From Ipomoea triloba (lineage: Eukaryota > Streptophyta > Magnoliopsida > Solanales > Convolvulaceae): a stretch of 64,000 nucleotides of DNA. Position 1 is the stretch's first letter; the number at the start of each line of letters is the position of its first letter. Positions 21,541-33,289 of the stretch are shown here, in pieces. The position numbers were made by a program, and so were the translations under genes. The stretch covers positions 23,677,644-23,741,643 of the forward strand of contig NC_044930.1 of the NCBI RefSeq assembly GCF_003576645.1. Reading direction: 5' to 3'. The notes below the pieces were generated by a model. The model made no database searches. It worked only from the letters and a program-made list of their open reading frames with translations, and was not told the DNA's origin.

Positions 21541-22790
21541 ATAACTCGAACTTTAAAGTTAAAGTAACATGTGTTTAAAGTGCAAGTAACATGTGTGCAA
21601 ATGTACAAGTAAAAGGTGAAATTAACATCACTTAAAAGTACAACCTTTTACACTATATAGTGCAAGTAATTTGCCTTTCACATCCGGTGCGATTAATGAT
21701 AACATTAGGTGCTCATAATATTGTTATTCGGGTCATTGGGTGTACTTTATATTGTTGGCCTAGTACTGTAATAGTGGGGCAAAGCCCGCCCTGCCGTGGG
21801 GCTGGTTTGGGCTAAAAAAATAGTGACTTGCAAAAGAGCGGGCCTGATATGTGTGTGTGTGTGTGTATGTATTTATTTATTCATATCTATTTATATTCAA
21901 AAAGATAAAAAAAAAATACGGAGTAATTTTAAAAAAAAAAAAAAAAAAGCCCGTGGATTGGCCCGCGAGAACCGTCAACCCGCGTGGGGCAGGCTAGGGT
22001 TGCATGAATCCTAGCCCGCGGACCTAGCGGCCCAACCCATAAAAGTCCACCAGAAATTAGGTCCTCAGTAGGGCGAGCCGGCCTGCTTTGATAATATTTG
22101 TTGCAGTGTATGATGTTGTTAAGTGTACTCTATAGTGTTACTATTTGCACTTCAAAGTTCGAATAATGTATTTTATTTTGTTGCACTGTATGATGTTGTT
22201 AGTTGCACTTTAAATTTGAGTTATTTACAAAAACAGTCGGTGTATTTTTTTCTAAATTTGCTTATGATCCTGGCCTATTACCGTGTCTAGGATTAGTCCA
22301 ATTTCGAACTCTACAAGTAATCCCTGCCTATTATTACAATCGAACTCTAAATTCCTTATTAAACATCATAAGAATTTATACAATACAATTCCTAGCATAA
22401 ACAAGTATTAATTTTCAGTGAAAATGTGATATCTGTTGACCCTTAACTTAGACAGATTTGTTTCAAGTAAAACAGTGTCATGCAAGTTTTTATAAACATA
22501 AAACATACTGTAGCAGTAGGTTTTGCAATCGCCATAGTACGTGATAGTAAGTATAAGTAGTGATAGAAAGAGAAGTGATAGCTGTAGCAGTAGGTCTTGC
22601 AATCGCCATCAGTACGTACAGTGGTCAAAGAAAACAAGCACAGTTGCTAACGTGATAATCTAGTACGTACAACACATGCAAACCGAGAACGCAGCGTTAT
22701 ATGGGTTGTAAATTTCCTGTTTTTTCTTTCGATTTCTTTGGCTCTTTTTGTTCGGTTGATACCATATTTTGTTGGCAAAAACTTGTTCTT

Positions 22791-25295
22791 GCCCGTGAGA
22801 GTGAGAGATAGTCATGTTGTAGAAAACTAAGTGAGATGCTCAGTAAATTAAGGTACACTTTATAAGTATCACAATTTCAATTATAACCTAGTATTACAAT
22901 ATTTATTAGAGGGCGTTTCGATTTTCGATTCGGTTTTTTTCTGTTTCGATTTGTTCAGTTTTTAGAAAAATGAAACCATTCGGTTTAACATTGTAGTTCG
23001 AGGTTCGATTTTGGTTCGGTTTTAAAAAGTTTGATTTTGGCTGGGATTTGATTCGGTTTGGTTTGAGCCTCAGGCACACAATCAACAAACCTACTATACA
23101 CAATAAATATGAGCCTTAACTGGAATGTAGATTGCAAAGAAGCCAAAAATATAATGTTGGCCGCCCTTTAAAGGATTTTGTTACTCTCTCCCTTTCAAAA
23201 TTCAACATACACATTTCTATGATATAGGTGTGCTATTAAAGAATGAAGGGAAAGTTAGAAGAGCTAACCTAAGTCCATGCATATTGTCTGACATTTTCTA
23301 GTTTGTGATTAGAATGCACTGCGCACAAAGTTGAAAAAATCGCTAGATGTTCCCCAGGTGCCAGGGGCGCCTGATTATTTTATATTTTTTTAAATTTTTT
23401 ATTTTATTTTTAAAGAATATTTTAAGAGTTAATAATGTTAAAGTAGTGTTTAATAATATTTTAAGTCTTTACTCTTTAATAGTTAGATATTAATACCTAA
23501 ATACTTAATAAGTTAATAGTTATTATTTATTCACGTATTACTTATTAGTTTAATTTAGTTATTACTTATTAAGTTATTAGACTATTAGAGTATTAGTTAA
23601 TACATTATGACATTAATAATTTAAATGTTTAGTTGATTGATTTTATTTACATGCGGTCCATTGTTATTTGTGCTTCCGCATTCAAGTTATAGCACATAAA
23701 GGTTATGATTAACACAATGTCTCTAGAACTTGTTGACCGTTCAATTAGACGTCCAAAGGGCATTGTAGAAAATGTTTTAGTTTAGGTTGATAAGTTGATT
23801 ATTCTTGTTGATTTTGTGGTTTTAGACATGAATAGAAAATGTAATCATGAGCAGGATATGCCAATTTTGCTTTGTTAGGCCTTCCACTATCACTCCAAAA
23901 ATAATGATTGATGTTCAAAATGACAAATTGACCTCTAACCACTTGGCTTACCTAGTTCAGATGTTTCGTGCTACAACAATCTTGTTAAAGGATTCTTCTG
24001 CACTAAATTTAATTTCTCAATTAGATATTGAGCACAAAAATTAGTATATTTTTTCATTGTTGTATCCAATCTTCTTTGCTTGGCTCGGCGTCTAACTTAA
24101 CCCATAATTGGTAAATGTTAAAGTTGGCTTGTATTTCAGATTTCTGTAGGTGTTGGTTTTGCTATTTTGTGGATGAAGACAAGTTTAAAATGATTTTTCT
24201 GCTATTGGTTTTTGTTACTACTTTAATATGATTTTAGTAGTGATTTATTAAGCTCAAGCTATGATTTCTAGAACTATATATAGCAGGTTCCAAATGGCTT
24301 TGCAGACAAAAGCAGATCTTCTGTACATTATATTGTTGATAATGATATGATCCTTGGGAAGAAAATGTTGCAGATTCTAGCGCACGTTGCTTCACTATAT
24401 TTAGATTTTTGTTTATATTTTGTTTGTTGCTCATATTGGTCCTTTGGATCTTTTCTGTATTTTGAATGTCGTATTAGGATAAATTGTCTGAGTTTGAGCA
24501 AGATAAATTTAAATTAAAATATTATAAAAATAAGACATTATTATTATTGTTATTATTATATTAAATATATTGTATAAATCACTTTCAAAAATATATTGTA
24601 TAAATCAGATATGGTGTAGATGTGGCATGTGACTGGATGATAACACGTAAAAAATGGTAAAACAGATTTGGATGAACGATTTTAATGAGTTCGAGCGTGA
24701 AATTGGAACTTAATTATAACCGGAAAAAATGGATTGTGACCTACTATCAGGTGAAATTGCATACATTTAGAGTGGTTAGTGGTCTAATTGCACTTTTTCT
24801 TCGTTTAATCGTCTAATTGTATATTTAAGTTACGTTCAGTGGCTAATTTAAATCTTATTTCCATAAATTTAAATAGTTTACGTCTGTTGTGATTAAAATA
24901 AAATTTAAAAAAAAAAGTGACTTCTATTTCTTTATTCAAATATTTACAGTGGCCCAAAAGTGACCACAAAACCCAATATAGGCCAAGGCCTTACAATCAT
25001 ATAACAAGCTATACTTCCTAAAAAAGTGTCCTCATCTATCATGTATATAAGTATAATCCACTAAGCCCATCTTATCCACACTATCAAGCATACATCAAGT
25101 CTATGTCAAGCCCATCATACTCTCATGCTCTTCACCCTACACTAGAGGGCGAGACCGATGCCCTTTAAGTCCATGGATACCCCACCACCCTTAGGGCCAA
25201 GGCCAATCTCCGCTGTACGGATTTCTACATTTTGACCAGTGGAGACCACATAGCTCAGACCACTAAGCAATGGCACCTCTTGCCCTCTTACTCAC
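22791..25295. other. AT-rich spacer between duplication blocks
   Basis: No convincing gene. A short GC-richer patch 'gccaggggcgcctga' at about 23,360 next to 'gttgaaaaaatcgc' may be one end of a decayed hAT element of the GCGCCTAG family (compare 29,624 and 55,637). A 65-codon open frame at 23,847-24,044 has no recognisable domain. Confidence 0.35.
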
Positions 25296-25534
25296 CAGGG
25301 CCGGATTTTAGGACGTGCAAGACTGCTACCGCACAGGGCTCCAAAATTTTGGGGTCCCCTAGTCCAGCTCTAACTTAATAGTTAGTATATGTATTTGTGA
25401 TTATATTGGCTCAAAATTAGATTTTTTTGCATTTTTCTATTTGTAATTTTTCTTCAATTCGCAGTTTATTTATACTTTGATGGGGTCTCACTTAGTTATT
25501 AGCACAGGGCCCCGCAAATCAAAAACCGGCCCTG
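25296..25534. mobile_element. hAT-like MITE, CAGGGCCGG family (copy 2)
   Basis: Exact inverted termini CAGGGCCGG...CCGGCCCTG and an exact 8-bp target duplication TTACTCAC (25,288-25,295 and 25,535-25,542), the hallmark of hAT. 239 bp, no coding capacity. Related to 3,773-4,012. Confidence 0.85.
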
Positions 25535-25939
25535 TTACTCACCAACTACACCATTGAAGCCCAAGCCAGCCCCAAGCGCGCACAAATATGTGTCCCACGG
25601 CCTGTTCCCAAGCAATAGCTCCCTTATCTTTCCACCCTTAAGACATAGGCTAGCCCACAAGTACAAATCTCTGCATTTTAAACGAGCCATAATACCCTAC
25701 ATCCTAAGCAATGGCTCCCTCCACTCTTTTTATCTCCTATCTCATTTTCCCTTTTTTCCACCCTTAATTCCATACTCTTCTTTTTCCTTTCCTTTCACTT
25801 TTCCCTCATTTCTCTCTTCATTTCTCATCTCTTTTTTAATTTTATTTCCCTCTTCTCATTCTCTCTTTTCCCAAGACCACGAACACTCCCACCTTAATGT
25901 GTACGCCTCTCAAGATCATGAGAGTCAGATCATTATTGC

Positions 25940-26125
25940 ATGGGTCATGGTTGTGTGGACCATAAATACATTTTTAATATACAAAAGGTACATTATTTTT
26001 GTACATAAAATATATTATTTTAGGGTACATTATTTAAGTACTGAAAATATATTATTTTATATATATTATGAAATAATGTACCTTCAGTACAAAAATAATG
26101 TACTTTATATTCATGGTTCACCCAA
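25940..26125. repeat. AT-rich palindromic repeat with 'gtacattatt' motifs
   Basis: Ends 'gtggaccataaat' and 'attcatggttcac' are inverted; inside, 'gtacattatttttgtac' style motifs recur in both directions. Similar sequence lies at 47,866-48,105 and partly at 56,100-56,240. Probably a MITE family without readable target duplication. Confidence 0.4.
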
Positions 26126-26612
26126 TAATTTGCCCATGAGACTATGAGAGTACTCTCGGCCAAGCACATAAAAATCCACACAACACATGCAACAAATTCA
26201 ATGGACAAGGGAATTATCCAAATGCACATGCTAAATGAGCCCACGCTCATGCAAGCTAGCCCATCTGCCCAATACCCTTCATCATGCAACTTCAAAAATA
26301 AAAGCCCAACGATCAAACATATCTTTAAACTAACAAGGGTATCAAAGCCCATAACATAGCCCATCACTTCCCCACTCACTGCCCACTTTATTACTGCCGA
26401 GACCAAATTCCTGTCCCCAGTTCTTTAATCCAGCCAGCCTCCAACAGCAGCCCAAAAATCTTATTTACATAAGCCCACCAAGTGTAACTCACCAGTCACC
26501 AGTCTGCCATGCAAGCCCAGCTTTTTTTCTCTTTTCTACCTGCAAAATCAAAGAAATTATTAACAAATTCTCCCTAGACTCACTCTTCTCCCTCTTATTT
26601 ATAATTAAAAAT

Positions 26613-27022
26613 AAAGTTAATTATCGAAATGGTCCATTGACTATAATAAAATTATCAATTTAGTCCTTGACTATTTTTTTGACCAATTAAGTTCCTCAAC
26701 TTTAAAAATCTTAATCAATTTAATCTTCCGTTTGTTTTGCCGTTAGGTTAGACATATGTTAACGCAGGACCAAATGGATAACTTCGCTATAGTCAAGGGA
26801 CTATTTCAATAATTAAATTTTCAGAGAAAATGATGCATGTGATGACTGAAATGGTCCCTTGACTATAGCAAAATTATCTATTTGGTCTCAATTTAACGGA
26901 GTCTAACGGCGAAAAAATAGAAGACCAAATTGGTTAAGATTTTAAAGTTAAGGGACATAATTGGTCAAAAACATAGTGAAGAATCAAATCGATAATTTTG
27001 CTATAATTAAGGGACCATTTCG
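26613..27022. mobile_element. Two adjacent foldback elements (MITE pair)
   Basis: The outer ends AGTTAATTATCGAAATGG and CCATTTCGGTAATTAACT are inverted. Inside, each half folds on itself: 26,616-26,818 ends 'gggactatttcaataattaa', and 26,848-27,022 starts 'ctgaaatggtcccttgacta'. Best explained as two related elements side by side. The flanks ATTAAAAATA and ATTAAAATAT may be an imperfect target duplication. Confidence 0.5.
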
Positions 27023-27854
27023 GTAATTAACTCATTAAAATATCACAGTTGATGTCGTTTTGTAATTATTTTAAAATCCGAAGATTATGTTCATCCATTG
27101 CATTGGCGTGGATAGTGTATATGTAATACGACTCAAGATAGATATTACGAAGTACATTTTTGTTCTCTGAAAGCTCTGAAAAGCCTTCCAACACTAAGGA
27201 AAACTATAATATTTGTGTACAAAATAATATTCCTCAATCCTCATGCTACTGCAAGGTCATGCATGGCGTTAATTGTGTACTCTATCAGAAGCCTTCTTTG
27301 CCTGCAATATATATATCAACATTCAGAACCAACTCCCATCCATCAGATGATCAATATATATAGAAAATTATTGGTTACCAAAGTGAAAATTAATGGGAAT
27401 TAAATGGATAGAAAGGAGGTTTGATATTTTACCTCATTTTCCCAGTTTGTTCGCAAAGTAATTATAAAGAGCAGTACTGCTTGTGCGATGAGGGCTATTG
27501 TGATCCCTAACCAAAGTCCCTAAACCAAATTGATGAAAATAGTAATTAAGTAGCTTTTTTTTTTCTGTCAAAACAAAAATGGGTCAGTCTAAACTTATCA
27601 GAAGATTATATATTAGGGTGTGTTTGGAAACTAGGAAATTAAAATGATTTCTAAAAATGTTTTTTGAAAAAATGAGTCATTTTTCAAAATACATTTTTAT
27701 TTCTAGTATTTGGTTGTATTCTAGAAAACTGTTTTGGAATGTTTGGTTCATTTTTTGAAAAATAAATAGAATTGTATAATTAAACATTTTAATTGTTTTG
27801 TTTAGAATATAACAATATTTATAATAATAATAATTAAAAAAAAATTTGCTAAAG

Positions 27855-27961
27855 GCTTTGTGATCGACCGACATAGTTGTCTCAGGTTCAAACCCCAGTA
27901 TGGGTCTATTGACTCTTTGTGCTCGCGAGCGTCTTTTTTTTTTTTTTTTTTTTTTTTTTTT
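27855..27961 (+). mobile_element. Possible tRNA-derived SINE in copy B intron 6
   Basis: 'aaggctttgtgatcgacc' and 'caggttcaaacccc' resemble tRNA A and B boxes. It ends in a run of about 28 T. No target duplication was found. Confidence 0.35.
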
Positions 27962-28444
27962 GACGACTTGTTGGCTGACCCGGATTATCATCTGAGAAGC
28001 AAGTAGCAGTGCATACAAAAAGCTCCATTTCACTTGTACTTTTGTAACAATATATAGTGAAATCGTCCTTGGGTTATAAGTATGTTGGAGTTAGTGAAGC
28101 ATAAAAGTTTGTGCGTGGCACTTAATTAATTGATCAAGTGTTGATCAACTAGCACCCAATGTTAAACTAAAGTGTAATCATTTCCAATTTTAGATTTCTT
28201 ATTTGTTCATCATAGTGTTTGATTATTTCTATTATAATTTTTTCTTTATAATTTAATCACTTTTTCTTATTGAACGTTTATTATATTACTAGTTAGCTAT
28301 ATAAGGATCAAATTTAAAACATAATGGAGGAAGGACTTCTCTGTGTCACTCTAACAACCTACATGTACCCAAAATGATCTCTCACTCTCTCATAATGTCA
28401 TCTACTCATGACCCTCTTTTTTCTTTTTATCCCTTCATTTTCTA

Positions 28445-28564
28445 GCCAAAGGCCTTGTGGTCAAGTGGTATGAAGTGATTCTCCCAAGCGGGAGGTCATG
28501 GGTTCGAGCCTTAGTGTGGGCAATGTTAACTTTGTTGAGTTTCACTAGTATTTTAAAAAAAAAA
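28445..28564 (+). mobile_element. tRNA-derived SINE in copy B intron 6
   Basis: Starts GCCAAAGGCCTTGTGGTCAA (A-box region), with B box GGGTTCGAGCC and tail of 11 A. Flanked by 16-bp target duplications (28,429-28,444 and 28,565-28,580, 'atcccttcat-ttcta') with one mismatch. Absent from the same intron in copy A, so it inserted after the duplication. Confidence 0.8.
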
Positions 28565-28917
28565 ATCCCTTCATCTTCTACGCAAGTAAATGGACCTCTA
28601 TTAATGGCTTCCATTGCATGCTAGCAGCTAAGTGAGTAAATGTGTGCAAAATAAAATTTGGGATATATATTTTGATACCTTGCCTCCAACATGATAGACG
28701 AAAGCTAAGAGTACTCCAGCAGGCATCCCTAGCAAATAATAGGCTCCCAAGTTGACTATTGCCCCAATATTTTGCCACCCACATCCTCTCGCTGTGCCTG
28801 AAATTACATTCATATCCCCATAAATTTTATACATATTTATATTGATCACTTGATTGGTTTCATACAAACTGCAATTTAATTTCCTTTTCAGTAACTTTTA
28901 ATATTGGAATAAGGGTC

Positions 28918-29285
28918 AAATAAATCATCCAACTATACAGCAAATTTCAATTACGCTATCAAACTCAAAAAACTACAATTAAGTTCCCGAACAATGCAAT
29001 TCAGATCAACCTAAAATAACCTGTTAACTTGGTAACATGTTAACGTGACAGTTACTGATTTTTAAAATACTTTTAAAGAATTCTATTTTAATAAATTTCA
29101 ATTAAATAATTATTTAAAAAGAAAAAACACTCGCCTTCTCACACCAGAGAAGGTGAGTGTTTTCTTTTCTTTTTTTTTTTTTTTTTTGAAAGTTGAAAAA
29201 TCACGACTGGTTAAATTTTGAAAGTTGAATGATCCTGCTAGGTGATTAATTAACTTAAAAGTTTAGGATTAAACGTGACAAAACC
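28918..29285. other. Copy B intron 5 private sequence
   Basis: This part of intron 5 has no counterpart in copy A. It includes a perfect hairpin with arms AAAACACTCGCCTTCTC and GAGAAGGTGAGTGTTTT near 29,126-29,164. Probably an inserted element, but its ends are not clear. Confidence 0.4.
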
Positions 29286-29589
29286 ACTATATTCGGAGCA
29301 CATACCTAACAGAATACATAGAAGGCTGTCAAGGAAATGAGAGGCAGAGAGCAGAAGTAGCATCTGGCCAGCATAGTTTACAACTTCTTCCTCAGTGCTG
29401 AAGACATAACCCCATACTTTGTGAACTGAAACCATTGCTATGCCTACTAATATCCCTTCTGTTGCCGCGCACCCTAACGCTGTACGCACCGCCATCCACG
29501 CAGCATTTGGCCTCCCACCACCCACTTCATTTGATACCCTTACACTGTACTAACCAAAATCACATCAACTAACAATAATTCAAATTTTG

Positions 29590-30600
29590 TAGTGTATCCA
29601 GGAATAGTACATTGACTATTAATCATGGTTGCAGTAGGCGCTAGACGCTAGTCGGACGGTAGACTAGCGCCTAGCGTCTAAGTGATACCTAAGCGGCGAC
29701 CGATAAAAACAAAAAAATAATTCATGTGTGTGGATGTATGTCATATATTATATTATATATATATATATCTCTTACTTCTCTTACTTATATAAATAAATAA
29801 ATTTAAATATATATAAATATAATAATAAAATTAACAAGGCCGACTCGCTCAAGTTAACTCAGCTAACTCTGTCGAGTTGGGTGAGTTAACTCGGTCAAAT
29901 TCGGCCGCCAACTCGGACTAGTCGGCCGAGTTAGGCGCTAGGTGGCCTCTTAGGCGGCTGGCCAATTAGGCGGACGCCTAGGGAGTAATTCGCCTCGGTT
30001 TAGGAGCGCCTAGCCCCTAGGCGGGGATTTTTGCAACAGTGCTATTAATATTTATCAGTTTTTACCTTTGACTTTCAATCAAGGTCTAAAGGTCGAGGCT
30101 TCGATTAGACTGATTAGTCGACCGATTAGCTATTCTTCCCTTTCAATTAGACCATAAATGGTTTATTGTGTATTTACATTTACCAATTTTCATCAACTTT
30201 CAATTTGACCATAAATGGTCCATTGACTATTTATTTTGTTTCAGATTTGGTCCTTCAGTTAAATATCTATTTAGTGAACATTAAACTTAAGGGTAATAAT
30301 GTAAAAATTAGCTTATTGTTGAGTTGGGCAAAGTTCATCATTAGTGGGAATGCAAAGACCCAAATTTTTACATTACTACCATCAAATTTAATGTTTACTA
30401 AATTCTTATTTAACTAAAAGACCAAATTTGGAATAAAACAAATAGTTAAGGTATCATTTACGGTCAAACTGAAAGTCAGTGATGAAAGGTGGTAAATGTC
30501 AATAGGTAAGGGATTATTTGTGGTCTAATTATATTGAAAGTCGAAGATAAAAATTCATAAATGTCAATAGTCAATAGATCATTCTTAGAATTAACTTCTT
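29590..30600. mobile_element. Foldback element in copy B intron 4 (partner of 13,468-14,005)
   Basis: Same element as in copy A, interrupted by the hAT insertion at 29,624-30,041 and with its left tip worn away. Arms 'gactttcaatcaaggtct' and 'aaagtcgaagataaaaatt' are recognisable. Confidence 0.55.
29624..30041. mobile_element. hAT-type non-autonomous element, GCGCCTAG family (copy 1)
   Basis: Exact 8-bp target duplication CTATTAAT (29,616-29,623 and 30,042-30,049). Termini CATGGTTGCA and TGCAACAGTG are imperfect inverted repeats. Subterminal regions are packed with CGCCTAG/CTAGGCG motifs in both orientations. No coding capacity. Nested inside an older foldback element. Confidence 0.85.
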
Positions 30601-30864
30601 TTAAGGTGTTAATCAACTATCGGGTATAACTATCATTAAGTGTTAGATTCATTATCAGACATAACCACCTATAATATATCTTGTAGATGGTTGTACTCAA
30701 ATGGCAAGATCTTAATCAATATACTACATATTAAGTGGCAGAAAGTTACCTTATAGCGCCACCAAGTCCCATAGGCAGCATATAAACGATGATGCATGTA
30801 TTTAGTCTGAGAAAAATTAACACCATCAGTTAGCCACTAATTTAATTGCAACAACAGAGCTGGG

Positions 30865-32585
30865 AGAGAAGAATGGGCAATTTAGTTTTGCAGCAGCTAA
30901 GAAGTTTGAGAAGAGAGGTGAGGGAGAAAGGGCATGCCACAGACATTGGAGCAGGAAAATATGGGCAAAACATGTCTCTTGGAAGATGGCCTTTATGGCT
31001 TGGAGGGTGTTTAAAAGGAAAGTGGCAATTGATGATGTCCTGGCAAGATTTGGATATAACATTGTCTCAAAATGTAACTGTTGTGAGAAGCCTGATGTTA
31101 GTACCTTGCAGCATGTCTTTTGCTCAGGGGAGACTGCAAGCATGATATGGAAACATTTTGCTAGATCAATGGGAATGAACATTCATATAAGAAGCCTAGA
31201 ACAAGTATGCCAGCAGTGGTGGGGCAGGAGGATTGGAAACAAATTAGAGAGGTTCTTAATGTAGATGGTGGAGTGGTGAGGGTTTCTAAGTGCAGGACTA
31301 AGGTTAATTGCTTTGCTGGCTGCTTGGCTAATAGGAAGGAGGGTGAGAATGTGATTTGGAGGCCGGGAGGGTTACCTACTTGATGGCCTTGGAGGGCTTC
31401 CCTCACTTTGTGTTCTTGCCAGGGTGTGACATTGCTCCCTAAGCTAGCTGATGAGGGTGGTGTTGCTGAACACCATTCTGAGGCTGTGACAGCAGAGCAA
31501 CTTCAGGGGTTCTAATTCACTTGACATGAGTCTAGCAGGTGGATGAAAACAAACTGGTGCATTTCTTTTTTGCAGGCTGTACTTGCATCATCTTCTTATC
31601 CCAATACTTGTCATTACTGTGGGTTTGTGAAGGTTTGCAGGTTTGGTCCTTCCAGTGACACAGGAGGATGGGAATGCTGTGCTATTGGTCATGAGATTGA
31701 TTGGGTTAAAAAAAAAAAGAAGAAAAAAGAAAAGAAAAATAAAAATAAAAAGAAAAAGGAAAAGAGGAAAAGGAATGTAGAGCAAAAAGGAAAAGGAAAA
31801 ATGAGGAAAGGAAATGCAGAAAATTGATTTGGAAAGTGCTGGAAATCTTGGTGTATTGCTTTTGTTTTGGACACAAAAAGATCCTTCCTGCAAAAATGCA
31901 GGGCTCTGCATAGGATAGGTCTGTCCAGGACTTAAGGGTATACCCATGCCTCCATCTATTGCTTAGGTCCTGGGATGAAAGGGGCCTACTGGTTTAAAAC
32001 ACAGAGATCTGTGCAGTAGGCCTTCTCAGGGCCTAAGGGTAGTTTTGCTGCTTGAGTTGGGATAGTTACAGCTCCTTCTTGTACAAATGTGGAGATCCAC
32101 ATAAGATTGAGGTGATCTTTAGCTCAAGGGTGAAAAGGCATGATGATTTATAGCTATGCAGCATTCCCACCAGTCTGTGTCTGGGGAGGACCATGCTGTG
32201 CAAGGATGAAAGGTGGTTGCAGGGATGTTAAGGAAAAAGGTAAGAGTGATGCAATTACTTGGGCATGCAAGATAGAAATGTGGCAGGGTGGACTAGAAGG
32301 GTGGTTACCCTTGAGGCCTTGGTTGACTTGCGCCATTTTGATAGAATTAGGGGTGAATGGAGCTCATGGTAGTATTCCTAAACTCAAGAGGTGAAGCAGT
32401 ACATTGGTGGAAAGTTGTAATGGGGATTAATGTTGAATAATAGAGTAAGGAACAGTGTTTGCATCTTGTAGAGCATTTTGTAAGGCTTTAGCCTCTGGAA
32501 TGGTCACTTTAGGGCCAATGTTTGTAGGCTTAGGCATTTTTTGAGAAGATGAATAAAAGAACAAAGTTTGTTAAAAAAAAAAAAA
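30865..32585 (+). mobile_element. 5'-truncated LINE with zf-RVT domain
   Basis: Flanked by a 12-bp target duplication AACAGAGCTGGG (30,853-30,864 and 32,586-32,597) and ending in a poly-A tail. At 30,870-31,264 the plus strand encodes the C-terminal part of LINE ORF2. GQFSFAAAKKF is followed by IWAKHVSWKMAFMAWRVF and a zinc-binding CNCCEKP...LQHVFC, the zf-RVT domain found after plant LINE reverse transcriptases. The frame then ends. About 1.3 kb of trailing sequence follows with a purine tract (31,707-31,815). Copy A lacks the insert, so it postdates the duplication. Confidence 0.85.
31707..31815 (+). repeat. Homopurine A/G tract inside LINE
   Basis: About 105 bases almost entirely A and G on the plus strand. 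It gives Lys-rich or Phe-rich open frames that are not genes. Confidence 0.85.
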
Positions 32586-33142
32586 AACAGAGCTGGGGGA
32601 ACCAAATGTGGTTCGAACTTGCATCTATTGTTCGAAAACGAATGTAACTTATGGGCGTATTTGATTTTGATGGTTTTCACTGTAATACGGAGTAATAAAT
32701 ATGAGGTAAAAACTTGTATGAGACCATCTCACGGATTCTTTGTATCTATGAGATGAGTCAGGTCAAGATGAAATGCAATACTTATACTAGCAAATATAAT
32801 ACTAAATCATAAATAAAATATTTATTACTTATATGATAAAATATAATACTTTTGGAGGGAAATATAGTACTTTTACATTTTCATGTAAAAATATTACTTT
32901 TTTCATCAAAAGTATTACATTTGTACTTAAATGTATTACGTTTTTTTTTTATTATAAGTAACAAATACTTTATTGCTAATTAATATTACATGCATTTGCA
33001 TATTGATCCAACGCAACTCGTCTCACATATCACAAGTGTGACCCTAAATATGTAGTATATTGATTAAGATCAAAATTTTAGCATGTAATTATTTTAGCAT
33101 TTCAAAATTTTCATTGTAAAAGTAATCTTAATTAGGTCCAAA

Positions 33143-33284
33143 TTTTTTTTTTTTTGAATACTACTAACTCTATTACAATGCAGTATCTATTCATAATTAC
33201 TTTCTCAACCTATTGAAATATAAGAGTCATATACTGACTCCACTAGGGAAGGGTTTGATACCACTGGATCACAAGGTCCTTGGC
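33143..33284 (-). mobile_element. tRNA-derived SINE (minus)
   Basis: Reverse complement starts with the 'ccaaggaccttgtgatcc' head and ends with the family tail and poly-A. Same family as 46,581-46,818. Possible target duplication around TTAG(G)TCCAAATT. Confidence 0.65.
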
Positions 33285-33289
33285 AGTTA

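Larger units (their letters stand above)
4345..22790. repeat. Segmental duplication block A (carries intact MATE gene)
   Basis: This block matches block B (about 27,100-35,600) in the same order and orientation: the MATE 3' flank, exons 8 to 4 with their introns, and then 5'-distal sequence (21,540-21,760 with 34,555-34,760; 22,500-22,790 with 34,880-35,600). It is more than twice as long as B because it holds exons 1-3, the copia element, an LTR relic and a LINE fragment. B in turn has its own later insertions. The boundaries are approximate, set where matching fades. Confidence 0.75.
27269..30806 (-). pseudogene. MATE efflux transporter copy B, exons 4-8 only
   Basis: Five exons align one-to-one with copy A at identical lengths: 30806-30750 (57 bp), 29544-29306 (239), 28797-28679 (119), 27519-27433 (87) and 27301-27269 (33), minus strand. 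All splice sites and phases are kept and no internal stop is seen. Protein differences are few, for example CIIVYM for CLLVYM, and a C-terminus ending HN where A ends HT. Exons 1-3, about the first 297 residues including LDTLCGQ, are absent from the window. Without them the copy cannot encode a transporter. The intact splice signals mean the loss is recent or that the exons moved. Exon 5 still has its natural acceptor context, which records the site before the copia insertion in copy A. Confidence 0.85.

Noticed and set aside
25554..26147. 197-codon plus-strand frame rich in Phe, Ser and Pro
   Set aside because: Arises from a pyrimidine-rich tract and runs into an AT-rich palindromic repeat; no domain and no typical plant codon pattern.
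28445..28520. tRNA gene suggested by A and B boxes
   Set aside because: No cloverleaf or acceptor stem. It has a poly-A tail and target duplications, so it is a SINE. The same applies to 18,115, 33,143, 35,157, 46,581 and 49,285.
31543..31947. Lys-rich plus and Phe-rich minus frames
   Set aside because: Come from the homopurine tract in the LINE trailer.
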